Shown here piece by piece: positions 42,275-55,100 of a DNA stretch of 64,000 bases. The notes under the pieces were generated by a model. That model saw only the letters and a program-made list of their open reading frames with translations. It did not search any database and was not told the origin of the DNA. Position 1 is the first letter of the stretch, and each line of letters opens with the position of its first letter. Where the stretch lies: NCBI GenBank assembly GCA_030867875.1, contig JAOWCC010000288.1:1-64000 (forward strand), given 5' to 3'. This stretch comes from Actinernus sp. WN-2022 (taxonomy: Eukaryota; Cnidaria; Anthozoa; Actiniaria; Actinernidae). The translations under genes and the position numbers were made by a program.

Positions 42275-42545
42275 CCGCTATTGAAATGCTGTACTATATA
42301 GCAAAAAGAATGCGAATGTTGGCTGTTTTTTTCCTGCCAGAATACCCATGCATAATGTGTCCCCGGGGATTAAACATCGGGAGTACATTTTCATAGTGTA
42401 AAAATCTTTAATCATGCACTCAACACTATATAAACCGTTTCCCCACCCACAATTCCTTTTTTGCTCTGACGAAGGGCTAGCGCTCGAAACGTCAGCTGCT
42501 ACTCTCCCCAGGGCGGTTAGCATACCTCAATCGACTTTTAGTTGA
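42275..42545 (+). mobile_element. Penelope-like element terminal fragment
   Basis: CAACACTATATAAACCGTTTCCCC followed by the hammerhead-type motif and CTACTCTCCCCAGGGCGGTTAGC, the arrangement seen in Penelope-like element ends. No reverse transcriptase or GIY-YIG domain is present. Confidence 0.55.
42462..42500 (+). ncRNA. Minimal hammerhead ribozyme motif (Penelope type)
   Basis: CTGACGA (42466-42472), a GGGC-TAGC-GCTC stem-loop (with one G-U pair), GAAA (42486-42489), then CGTC with the expected cleavage-site UH. All conserved core bases of a type I hammerhead with very short stem III are present. Such ribozymes are known in Penelope-like retroelements. Confidence 0.7.
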
Positions 42546-43102
42546 TCATACCAGTGTAATATCAATTGGGCAGGGTGCTTGTGCTGTGAACCGAAAATCT
42601 TTGGTCCGAAACTTGTGTAACCCATACTACGTGTTTCTACCAGCCATCAAAGACGCTTATAAAATTATTGCCTTCATTGAACTTCAAAGCGAACGGATAA
42701 CAGAATTAGAGTCTCTTTATACATGCTGAATTTCTTTCTGTATCGTGAGAGGGGGAGAATAACCCGAGGCAGTGGTTTTTATATACGGGAAATACTAAGG
42801 AAAAGACGCCAAGCAGACTGAAGCGTAGATACATTTAGCCAGATTCGAAATCAGTTTAATTGAATCGGAGCTTCATTGACGCATGGGTAGATTAGCATGC
42901 AGAGCGGGAGAAAACTAAATTGGAGCGGCAGGAAATCTTGCCAAATCCCTTCACTATGAATAATAAATGAACATTTTATTAATAAAAAGGAACCAACACT
43001 AAATAGTCAAAGTATCTTATTACGTTAACACCCGAAAAAAAAATTCTCATTAATTAAATTCTATACATAGTATCGTCAGTGTGAAGAATTTATCGTTTTT
43101 AC
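42546..43102. other. Intergenic, nothing recognised
   Basis: No supported exon or repeat border. Confidence 0.35.
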
Positions 43103-43174
43103 CTGAGTACAGCTCCCTCCTGGGCAGTCACCGCCATTGCATCTGTGGCATCTAACCTTTGCCCTACGATTGCC
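43103..43174 (-). CDS. Candidate orphan exon, cysteine-rich
   Basis: On the minus strand a strong acceptor (gttttgtttttgaacag) and a donor (gtaaaa) bound 72 nt that are open in two frames. One frame reads KVRCHRCNGGDCPGGSCTQ, with C-x2-C-x4-C-x4-C spacing like a small metal-binding or disulfide module. No partner exons were recognised on either side, and the other open frame (AIVGQRLDATDAMAV) is equally possible. The family is not recognised. Confidence 0.25.
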
Positions 43175-44465
43175 CTGTTCAAAAACAAAACAAAACAAAC
43201 ATACGAACAGAGCCGGAAAAAACGTTACAAAGTCTTGAAACACATCTGACAATTCAACCGTCAACCCCTTTTCATATGGGGGCAGGGGGAGGGACAAAAT
43301 GAACAGTTGCATCAGTGTGCTTTCTTGTACTTTCTTACGGCGAAATATATGGTTATAAAAGCGGCACAAACTCGTATAGCCTGTTAATGTGTCTTAGCCT
43401 ATTTAAATGTGAAAAAAGTAGCTGCGAATAATTGCCATGGACGCAGACTGGAGCACGAAAAATGTTCTCTTTTAGTGACACGAAGTCCGATTGTCCGGAA
43501 AACGTTCGCCACTGGTTTCGCCACTGCCGGCGTAATATCGCGTTTTTCAATTTGATGAAATACCTTACCCACTTCTTTGTTTAAAACCCTTCACTATAGT
43601 TTGATCTTCAGTTGAATTAAGGGCCGTCTAAAAGTGGATTTATCCCTGTCCCCGCAATATTGTCGTGAGTAAATGTTTTATAAGTTGAAATGATAGTCAC
43701 TTGTCAAGCGATTGTGTGGGTGGCTCTGACTGATCGCTGAGCGCTCGTTCCGTTTCTCATTGACTCATTCATTCGATTTCAGTGCCATGTGCGGTGGTAC
43801 TCCGACCAAAATAAACCCCTTTAAGCGACGTTTATACCCATGTACTTCCCAGCAATAGCACAAGAGGAATCGTTAAGAGTAGGACTAGCATTACTATGGT
43901 TAAGGTGAGTGTTTCTAGCGTGATTTGGCGTATAAATTGTCGTTTATTTTCGAGTGGAGGTTTCGCGCCTCGATCAGTTGTGTGTAAAAATGAATCGTAA
44001 ACTGGTTACCACTGAAGCGTGTATATACACAAACCAACGAAAGAGAAAAAACTCAATTTAGACCCCCCAAAGCTAGACTCAAAACTTTTTCGAAGTCGTT
44101 ATAGTAATAATACAACTTCTTTATGTCACGTTCGAGACTAACTGAGGAATTTGAGTCGAAGGATTTGATTTTATAACTTTCGTAGTCAGACGTGTGAAAG
44201 GGTAGTTACGAGTACTGGTTCTAGTGAATGAGTTCCTTGTAATCTAAATGCATTATCTCACTATGTCGTAAGCCTACAACACTTCTGGTTAGATGGCACA
44301 ATATGTAGGATTGTCAAGCCCTATGTTTTGTGTACTGTAATTCCTTTCTGTGAGGTCAAGTTTATTTTTATGGCAAGCTTGGCTGAAAACGAGCTTTTAG
44401 AACTGATTGCACCAGCTTTATTTTGGTTGAATAATTTAAATCTCACATGATCTCACATGACTCTG
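43175..44465. other. Region upstream of the FGF promoter
   Basis: A donor-like ATGGTTAAG-gtgagt at 43898-43912 could end a non-coding 5' exon, but no acceptor relation can be shown. No other gene is seen. Confidence 0.3.
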
Positions 44466-44846
44466 TGGTCCACGTGGGTTTATATATACTGCCGGGGTGA
44501 GCTGAGAGAATTGTACTCGAGGGTTACACTACTGCAATTCATCGAAGGGGACTGAATAATTTCGCACTGTATTACTAAGAATGGCGGCGTTTACAAACTA
44601 CAGAGACAGACTCTGTTGTCAACTTGCTAATTTCGCGCGAGCATGGGATTCTAGAACTGAATTCCATTCGTTTTTCTGTTGAACTATAATCAGACACACA
44701 CTTTGTAAATCTCCCACGGAGATTTGAAGTGACAGTGACTTTGTGAGTAAACTTTCGTAGTCTTTAGAGGGTAAACGAGCAAGTGTTGTCAAAAGCCACC
44801 GTGACTTCGTGTACTCGACGACCGGATTCGCGAACGGTCCCGTAGA
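44466..44846 (+). promoter_or_regulatory. Candidate FGF promoter and 5' UTR with upstream ORF
   Basis: A CACGTG E-box (44471-44476) sits directly before a TATATATA box (44481-44488). The following 360 nt to the proposed start contain a 33-codon upstream ORF (44581-44682, starting MAAFTNYRDRL) and a 2-codon ATG-GGA-TTC-TAG mini ORF within it. If transcription starts about 30 nt after the TATA box, these would precede the main ATG. This is inference from position and motif spacing. Confidence 0.4.
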
Positions 44847-44906
44847 ATGGAGGAATTAGAAAACAAAGGCGTTCTTGGGGTTCCGTACACAGAACCCAGG
44901 AAACTT
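44847..44906 (+). CDS. Probable FGF coding exon 1
   Basis: ATG with A at -3 and G at +4, 20 codons MEELENKGVLGVPYTEPRKL, donor gtatgt, phase 0, matching the phase-0 acceptor at 58580 across 13.7 kb. The next exon has no Met, so an upstream coding exon is required and this is the best candidate found. It would place a 25-residue charged segment before the hydrophobic helix, making a long n-region signal or signal anchor. Another exon in the large intron could be the true start. Confidence 0.55.
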
Positions 44907-47900
44907 GTATGTACTTTAGTTTTGTGTTCTAAGTGGCTGGCAGTCCAAGACATTTTTTATATTATAAACATCTCTAAGTGACGCAAAGGTTTAATCTGTC
45001 TGTCGAGAAAGTCGTCGTGTTATAAGTTACGATACATATTAACATCATATCGCGCCCGCAACTATGCCAGGTGTCTCGATCAACCAACTGCGAAGACTTT
45101 ACTTCCCTGCAGTCCGACACGCAATCATGACATGGAGTAATTATCAAAAATGCTTTCTAATCCTCACTATTCATTACCAAAATAGCCTTAAGTCGGTTCA
45201 TAAAACAAGAAAACCGGAAGACTGTGGCTTTTCATGAAAATGTATTATTAATATTCGAGAAGGCATTCAACTTTTATTCCAAGCATTCGAAAAATGCCAG
45301 ACCAATAATCAGGTTCTTTGTCTCCCTCGGCGTTTGCATTTATTACTTCGGCCGTGTATTACTCAGCCATGACTAAATGCTGGCGGAAACATAATTTATT
45401 ACGAGGCTGAAAACTGCCAAGGTTTCCGAGTGATTACATAATCTGTCTGATTTATATATATATCTGATATATGGCATTAGTTTCATTAGCAATTACACAA
45501 AACTATCCTTATCAGAAATGCCGTATTTTGAAATGGGTGACTTAATTCACATCACTAGAATAAATATGGAAAACCAATAAGAATAACCAATAACAGCAAA
45601 TAACTAATAATGAATCAAGTACATATTCTGTGGCGGATCCAGGATTCTGTGTATTTGGTAAATTCTTTGTTATCTTTTGTAAGCGAGCGAGAGAAAGGGA
45701 ATCCGTCCCTGTTATTTTATTTGTGCACGTGTTCAAAAGTTAATTGTTAGGAAATATTCACAAAAAGTACAACATTCGTTTTTATTAAACTGGCCATGTT
45801 CACACTCTGCGGGATGGGTTTGTGCTGGCACAAAAACCTAACCGATTATAGTGTGAACAGTCGGCACAAAAACCTAACCGATTATAGTGTGAACAGTCGG
45901 CACAAAAACCTAACCGATTATAGTGTGAACAGTCGGCACAAAAACCTAACCGATTATAGTGTGAACAGTCGGCACAAAAACGTAACCTATATAGTGTGAA
46001 CAGTCGGCACAAAAACCTAACCGATTATAGTGTGAACAGTCGGCACAAAAACCTAACCGATTATAGTGTGAACAGTCGGCACAAAAACCTAACCGATTAT
46101 AGTGTGAACAGTCGGCACAAAAACCTAACCGATTATAGTGTGAACAGTCGGCACAAAAACGTAACCTATATAGTGTGAACAGTCGGCACAAAAACCTAAC
46201 CGATTATAGTGTGAACAGTCGGCACAAAAACCTAACCGATTATAGTGTGAACAGTCGGCACAAAAACCTAACCGATTATAGTGTGAACAGTCGGCACAAA
46301 AACCTAACCGATATAGTGTGAACAGTCGGCACAAAAACCTATCCGTTATAGTGTGAAAAGGCACGGAGCAAGATCGGATTGGCACGACACCAATCGTGCC
46401 GAAACAGCGTTTCAAGTATGAACAGGGGGCCTATCTGTTATGGTTTTCGTACCGGCACAAAACCTATCCTAAGAGATCGATTTAGCTTGTACATTTGTTG
46501 TTCCAATTCAGGTCACCTGACTTTTCCCTTGAGTAATGTTTTCTTGTTTTTCTGTATCCCAAGAGGAAATGTACAAATTTCTGAATTGGAAAACAAAGCA
46601 CTGAATCCTCTGGAGAGCTGTCACATGATCTGAAATGGGACAACAAATGTACAAGCTAAATCGGCCAATTGTGGGATGTGATAGTCTAGATATGGTATAT
46701 GCTTTAATTTCTCTAATCTTGAAAAATGAAAAAGCCTAGTAAGCAGAATAGCACCTGTCGGTCATCTAATATACCTGTTGAATGATTTCTCAAGTAAAAC
46801 TGATGCATCCCTATTAAGAAGCCATTAAACAGGTGCTTGGCTCTGAAAAAAAGTATTGAAACCTCGATCTATGTGAGAACGTGGTAGGTGCTTGTTTCAC
46901 TTTACTTAGCTTCTACCAGCTCTAGCTATCATCGTTATGCGTATCGTGGCATAATCACATAAATTCATTTAGCTATGAACTGATTTTTCCCCTTTTCATT
47001 TAAAAGTAAACTAAATTAACATGAAATTAATACTGCAGATACATGAATGGAAGTATAGGACAGGGAGAACCATCTTCTATTTGTTTTATAATTTATTTTT
47101 TTATATTTCGTGGAAAGAAATTCTCGCGTGAGCATTATAAGAAAATCAAGCTCGTTGAGCAGCCAATGACATCGCGCGTTCTTATGAGGCTCCTGTAAAT
47201 TTTATTATAACATACAATAGATAGCTTCCAATACCTGTTTAGAAATGCACAACATCTGTTCAACATTCCTGAGAACAATATTAATTAAATATTAGACAGA
47301 TGTTGAATCACAGTTTGAACGCATTCAAACTCTATTCAACATGGTTTCAACATCATTCAACACCTTTCGACAATATTGAAATGTCCGGTCAAACGGTTTC
47401 AACATCGGGTTTCAACAATTGACGATGTTGTACCGATGTTGTACCGATGCTGTACCGATGTTGAAACCGTTGGGTCGGGGCTTCAGAAGTCGAAGTCCGG
47501 TTATTGAATCGGTACGAACGAAACCAACCGTTTCAAGACATCAAGCATGCATTATCTTCTTGCGTTTTATGCCATTAAACTGATGGTATCCGGGATTAAT
47601 TATGAACTCATTTTAGTCAATTCGGGAGATCTTTGAAGATGAGTAAAATTTCATCAAAAGGCAAACACATGCAGTGACGACAGCAAGGGAAAAGCCATGC
47701 TGATGTTAATTGTTTACAAAATAATCTTGTTGCTGATTGGGTAAATTTAATGTGACCGCGCCTTTCTCAAACGGCTTGACCCTGGTTTTGACCCTGGCCT
47801 AAAGCTTAGTTATTTTGAGATTCCATGCAGGCCATGTTGTTCAAATAGTCAACCAAACTAACATATTTTATCCACTGGATATAGTCACTCCAACCTCAGT

Positions 47901-49137
47901 GTTGATAATTTAACTAAATCAGTGAACTATTTAGATGACGTCTAAATTAGTGTAACCGCAAGTGCAACCGTCACAGCGAGGTTGAAATACGGTGGCTAGT
48001 AAGTGCCATGTGTTTCTGCAACGTTTACTTAGTCAGTAACTGGCAATATTGCCATTTAACCGTGACTCAAAGTGTAAACATACCGCGAAAGTTCGGACGT
48101 CGATAGGCCTGACTCGAGAGAGCGGTGAAATGGTCAGAACTGACCCGGGAAACTGACAATAACAGACTCATTTCTGCACCGATTTGGACCCAATAAATAC
48201 TCGTTGGAACCTCATCGGTATGTGTTTTCAAAGAGTTAGCGGGAAAGTTTGGCTTAACGAAACGTTTTTCAATTCGAAATAATTCAATTCTGTAGTCGGT
48301 AGTCGTGTACTAGTTCATGCGTACACAAGTCTGCAATAATTAAATTTCCTTCAAAATAAAATATTACACAGGTTTAGTTAGAATCAGTTGGCCAGTGTGA
48401 CACTGAGAGTAGGGTTGAACTGTAAAACCTGAAAGGACAAAGAAATATGTCTAAAATCAATAAGCGTGTTGGGGTTCCTCTCCTGGCGACCGTATACTCC
48501 GTTGGAGAATCCCCTTAGGTTACAGACGCGCATTGCGTTCCGTATCTAGTCGACAGCCCTACTCGTCATGCAGTACTCTGTCGTATGGATGTTACCTGCC
48601 GCATGTGCTTTCATTGTCAGTGCTGTCAAAACGCATGCGTGGTAAAAAAATGCCAGTTACGGGCTAAGTGGCAATTGCCAGTTACGGGCTAAATGGCAAT
48701 ATTGCCAGTTACCGGCTAAGTGGCAATATTGCCAGTTACCGGCTAAGTGGCAATTGCCAGTTACCGGCTAAGTAAACGTTGCAAAAACACATGGTACTTA
48801 CTAGCCACCGTAGTTGAATGTACACACTAACTACAGTTTGAAAATACAACTGTTGATTCGTACAGTTACAAACGCACACTAGTTTTTAGCTAGTCAAACC
48901 GTGAGTCAACCATTTACAAAAGTCACGCGATGAGGGCCGGACGTGTATGTTGTGAGCGGGCCGGAAAAGGCCGTAAGGCCCTGCACAATTGTTTCTTGCT
49001 GTTTTGCAGTTTGATCTACTAAAAAATATGGTCATATGATAAAAAACCTATTGACTGAGTTAGATCCAGCCGGATGGGAAAATATTTGGCTCTTGGTCAT
49101 GACGTACGTTCGCTCGGTCCGTACGTCATGACCTCGA

Positions 49138-49169
<32 letters not shown>

Positions 49170-52100
49170 GGTCAATAAGTACCAAATCTTCCTTGCGTTC
49201 TTGTACCTATTACGCGTGTTCTTCGCCTCCTTCAACTACCATCGAGTCTAATAAGGCTCTGCTCGCAGAGTAGTGCGTTCTTTGCAGATTTATATCATAA
49301 ATAGAGGATATTTAATATATGGCCGCGCGGAGATACGGAACTTAAATGTTCGAGTAGCTTGATAAGTCATGAGTGCATGCACCTAAATAGTAATAATAAT
49401 AATAATAACAACAACAACAACAACGAGAGAGAGTTATCATAAATTAATTAGCTCCAAGCCACGTGCCGGATTTACTTTTTATTACATGAACACCGCCCGG
49501 TAAGCATTTCATTTCTAATTTTTAAGATAAGCAATTTAAAATTACAAAAAGTTCTTTAAAAGCCTGTCAAACAAATCAGACAAATATCATTTTTACGATT
49601 TTACTATCAGCCGGTATACCGCTGATCATCATGCAATAAAGCTTTTTGAACAACCGGGCCCTTTTACTCCTAATAAGGATTAAAAAGCTTTAATTTTCTT
49701 AGTCAAATTCGTTGGATTTCGTTCAAATTGCATACCATTTCAAGTGTGTAAAACACGCTCGCCTTTGTAAAGGTACCGACATACGTTGCATCATTGCGCG
49801 CAATATTGCCACGGCAACAGCGAAATTGCAGCGTCTGTAGACCAATCAATTCAGGCCGAAATTTACGGTCGTCCAGTCGTCAAACGGACTGGCAACATTT
49901 CGTTTTGACGACACTGAAGATTTTTGTGCCGACCTCTTGGTACGGAGAAAAGGGTAAATAATGTTTATGATCTCACGGCACCTGGGTATGGTAGCAGTGG
50001 TTGAATCCAATGAAATCTCGATCTGTCCGGCGGTCCCCTCCGTAATTGATCTAGACAAGACAAGATGTATTACAAGAAGCTCATATAAATTACAAAGAAA
50101 CTTCCTTCCGCAAATAGTTAGACTAATCGAGGCGGGGGAAGAAAACGGTGATTATATTATAAATTGAGTTTGTTAGCTAATTATAGCACAGATCTGACTG
50201 TGACGTATAAGTAGAGAAGAAAAAAGGAAAAGGAAAGAGCGTGACTATATTCTATACATATCCAGGTTTTGTTAATCAAGATAAACTTTTCACACTGTCT
50301 TATACTTTTGAAAACATTTTGTTGTTTCACGACTAGATTTCATTCTGAAAGATGGTTGTCCACTGCAGTTTACTTTAAAAGTAAATTTTGGACCCTAGGT
50401 GTGGCCGTACTGCCGTAGTCAAGCGGCGATCAGGTTTAATTTCGTCTTCCGCACGCCTCAATAGGCCAATTTAGCTTGTACATTTGTTGTCCCAATTCAG
50501 ATCATGTGACAGCTCTCCAAAGATTCAGTGAGAAATTTGTACATTTCCTCTTGGGATACAGAAAAACAAGACAACACGATTACTCAAGGGAAAAGTCAGG
50601 TGACCTGAATTGGGCAACAAATGTACAAGCTAAATCGGTCTATATCGCATGAATGGTTATGGTTAAAAATGATATTGATATTCAATTTATATCAATTCTC
50701 AAGCAATACGGAACGAGTGTTAAGCTTGATTATGTTCACTAAGGAATCTAACCTGCGAGCAGAGCCGTCTTTTCTTTGGTTTTCAGACTACGTGTACACT
50801 AGAGCAAAAGTTTCCGGATTCGTACTTAAAAGTTTCCGGATTCACTGCGAACCGAGTATTCGGATTCGTTAGGCGTTTACACTACAACAATATTCGGATT
50901 CGGCCGTTAATACAGTGCAGAAGAATCAAGCAACCAGCCATTGACATGAACGCAATCACAACATCCCGCCATGTTGGATTCTACCGCAAACGATATGATC
51001 GCGGGCGGAAAAGTATGCGGATTCATCAGAATAACCGTTTACACTACATATTGTTTCGGATTGAAAAGTATCCGGATAAAAAGTTCCTACTATTTTTATT
51101 TCGGATTCAAAATCTCCAGAGACATCACCAAACCGGGATGATTTGGTCCCGGATTCATCCTCTTATGTGTAAATGGCAAAACGAATCCGGTATCAAAACA
51201 CCACGAATCCGGAAACTTTTGCTCTAGTGTAAACGTAGTTTCAGTGGAAGGAGTTTAAGAAAACCAAAGAAAAGAAGGTTCGTCTCAAATATTTGCTCTC
51301 TAAAATAACCTAACCTTTAGCAAAAATCGACACTGAACTATTTCAAACTAAACCATTTTGAAAATTTAGCGGAACAGATTTATAATTTATGTCCAGAAAT
51401 ACAATTCTACCGACGCGGCCGTCTTTGTCAATAAAATGGAAACTGTTTATCGAAATAGAGAAAACGGTATATCTTGCATTCGTCATCAACTTTATTGGAT
51501 TCGTATTTTATATATATATCGTAAACAAATGTCGGAGCACTTACTTCGTGCCGTCATCCACCAAATGTCAGTTCCCAAAATCCTCTTTTATGCATTATTA
51601 CAGATTATGGAAGATAAACTACTAAATAACAATCATGGGAAATCTTAAGTAGAAATTCGAACGAAAAGTCCGATTATTTTAGCCATAAGTTCGAGCTCAC
51701 ACTGGCCGCCATTAACTCAGACGAGAAACGAGCGATCCTTTGTTTGGCGGTCTTTTGGTGACGTCATCTACTCGACAGCTTCGCGACACAGCGACTAGAA
51801 GGCATTTTATCAGATTCAAACTTTGTGTACAAGCCCTCTAGACGTTTCATTGTAAAAGAATATCCTTTCCTTCTGCATACTAGACTAGAGTAGCCACGTT
51901 TTTGCTACTATGACGTCATCTATTCCATTCTAGTTCGAGTAATGGCGGATGTAAATTTTACGTTTTTAGAGGTCTATATTTATGATGCATTAATATATTG
52001 TGATCAAATTTTTGGGCCAGAAGTATAATTGAAGACCTATATTTTCGATTTATGATAAGAAACAACGAAAACAAAATCCAAAATGTTCGTCATAGTGGCA

Positions 52101-55100
52101 CTTTAACAACCCGATTCAGTGGTTTCATTCGTTAATTCTATTCAAATTGTGACTTTTAGAGAGGGCGGTTAAGTCTTGACAGATACCAATACCCCTTGTC
52201 TCGCAGACAAGAAATATCGAAACTGAGAAAGCCGCAATTTATTCAGTTGTGACTTGACTGAATTCGAAAGAATACCAACGATTGCTAGAATGTTCTGAGA
52301 TTCTTCACGTACCACAAGCCAATGAACTCAGTGCTTGTGGGACGACTTATAAACAAAATGAAAAGTTGAATTGCAATGGTGTGTGAGTTGGGAGAAGGTA
52401 CAACACCGACAAGAAGTATTTTTTGTCACTCAACCAGTCTATATATTCGTATTTTTTTATTTACTTTATCTCCTCAAGCGTGTTCAAACAGTCTTCACCA
52501 TGTCATGTTCAACTAAAGAGGAAGTAACAAACTTTTGAATATTTGAGTGCTGACGTACGGAATCGATCGGGATGACAAGAAGATCTAAGAATGTCTATTT
52601 CCTGTGCACTCGCACTTGTTTCAAGCCAGTAACTGACATGCATTTGACGCAGGAAAAGGCTGAATATAACTGCAATTTAAAGCTAAGAAAGCCCCAATAA
52701 CAGCCATTATCAGATCGAAGTCTATCACAAATATAGAGGAGTTCACATTCCATCTACATGCTGCGTAACCAGGTCAAACATGGCAGAAAATACAGTGTTT
52801 GTATGAGAATTTGGTGTCATATTTTGCACAAAATTATACCTTTGAAACATTTCGAATCCCAACTAAAAATGTAAGGTCAGAGATTTTGCTCATTGAATTT
52901 GAGGGCAATTCATGGCTTGGTTTGCATATGACGTCATCAAAAATATAACATTTAAACTGTAAGTCCTACAAAGTTCTTTGTATATATTTTAGACATCGAT
53001 AATAAAAGTCTACACAGAAAATTTCACGTCGATAGGGTGTATTGTTCCAGAGTAAATAAATTTTGAATCAGTTTATGACAGAACACCGACCCAGCTTGTT
53101 TTCCGGAAGGCATAAAAAATCATGTAATTGTGTCAATTTCTTTTTTTTTTAACAAGATAAATCATTAAAAGTGTTTTGAGGTGAAACCCAATCATTTTGA
53201 TGGGAAATTAAGCTTTATTTGTATTTTCGTTTTATGGCCGCCATGTCGGTGTCCCACAAAGATGGCGGCCGGAGGCAAAGTACTGTAAAATTATCGTACA
53301 TTCATTGGCCCACAGCTCCGTTAGGAAATAATCTAATGTTCCAAAAGTTGGGTTATAAGTGTACTTTTGGTAGTTCTACAAGGACCAAAACTGTTATATT
53401 TGATTTTATCAATGCAAATCCTGAATTGTGCGATCGAGGGCCTTGACAATGAAACCACCAATAAACAACCTTGCAATCCGGTTCAAATTTTTATATACGT
53501 TTCCTTGTAATCTGATTGCGGATTTTAACAACAAATACTTGCGTGAATGCATAATGAAGTGACATTTCGTCGTGTGATTGGTTTAGTGCAGGTATCCTTT
53601 GTCTACTTTCGCGGGAAACACAAAGCTAAAAATAGCTACATCATCTGTTCTGCTGTTGGACAGACCTAATCTGGGAGATGCACGCTCCTGGTCATGGGCT
53701 CCTGGTTACACTGGAGAAAATTTGAGACAATTTTGATGAAGGATGCGTAAAGATTGGAGTGGATAAAAAATGCTGCTCAGCTTTATAAAGAGAAATCAGT
53801 TAGAGAAATTTGAAATCAGTTCGCGGTAACTGGAATCAGGTTTCTAGAATAAGCTTTTGTAATCCACTTTGATCTTTGCTATCATCTATCGAAAGTTTTT
53901 GAAAAGCATATGAGGACATTCTCATGGTATTTCTCTTCTATCTCAGTGTGTTATTGTTGTAGTTTGTAAAACATATCAGGACATTCTCATGGTATTTCTC
54001 TTCTATCTCAGTGTGTTATTGTTGTAGTTTGTAAAGCACATCAGGACATTCACATGGTATTTCTCTTCTATCTCAGGGTGTTATTTTTTTAGTTTTGTTT
54101 TTAAGAAACTTTATTATTCATTTCGATTGACAGTGCCCCTTTAACACCTCATTAACAAACCAGTTAGTGACTGCCATATTTAGTTAAGTTCTGTGCTCTG
54201 TCACTGCATTCCGATGCACAGAAAACGTTTATATTGTATATTCTCCATCAAACAACACAGTGTAGGAGAGCCGCGAACCAGTAGTGTTTATTGGGAGATA
54301 CGAGGTTAGGTTACAGGTAACGTCACTAGTTTCATCGTATACAACGTATATGTAAGCTTGATCAGCCGATTGTAAGTAAACGATTTATAATTATAAATGA
54401 CGAGAGGTCGTATAAATTATACGTGAAATTATGGGAATTTTGGACCCGGCAACAACGGGTCGAGTTAGAAACTGGTTAACGTCAAGTGATATGCAAATGC
54501 TTTCACTAAGCTTATAAGCAGTGAACAACTCCTAAGGGAGTAGCGCAAAGCGCTAATTACGAATGCCCAATATAAACACATAAACCTTCTCCGGCGGGGA
54601 GTCGGCCTTTGTAGTTGGATTCTACTGCATATTTATGGTTTAAGTTAACGTTTCCATTCATTGAGTGAATAGTTTTACATGTACGAACTCTTGACTGCCG
54701 GTGAGATATATATTTCGATTTTTACATTATTTTTCAGTCAGCAGCAAAACGTTGAAAATCGAGTGAAAAAGTTGAGAAAAAAGTTTTTAGAAAAAGTCTC
54801 GAGCAAACAGGAAGTAGTGTTTCAAGTTTTATCAGATTTACAAACACGATGGCAACACTGCTGCTCGTTTTTGGAACGGCTTCAAAAACGTCGTCGATGT
54901 GTAGAGTCTTGTAATTCAGTTATTTTGGCGATACGACCTATTTCAGCCTAGAAAATCGAAGCAAAAGTTTCTGTAAATGAGGACCTTATCTATATCAGAT
55001 TTAGAAACATCATTAAACATTCATTTCTTTTGTTTTTCCTCATGAATTATTCATGATTTTTTAAAGTGACATTTAACGCACTTCGAACACTTAATATTGA

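Noticed and set aside
45826..46360. CRISPR-like array
   Set aside because: The 36-bp units are contiguous with no unique spacers, in an animal intron without cas genes.
45796..46415. Open frames with repeated 12-residue peptides on both strands
   Set aside because: They arise because the 36-bp satellite unit is a multiple of three; there is no start context, no domain and both strands are open alike.
46379..46633. Open frame over the MITE at 46479
   Set aside because: The same peptide (FPLSNVFLFFC) appears in the 40018-40371 frame because both lie on MITE F8.
54679..54951. 90-codon Lys/Arg/Gln-rich open frame in the FGF intron
   Set aside because: Its second half is dispersed repeat F10, found again at 60640-60920 with a different frame.
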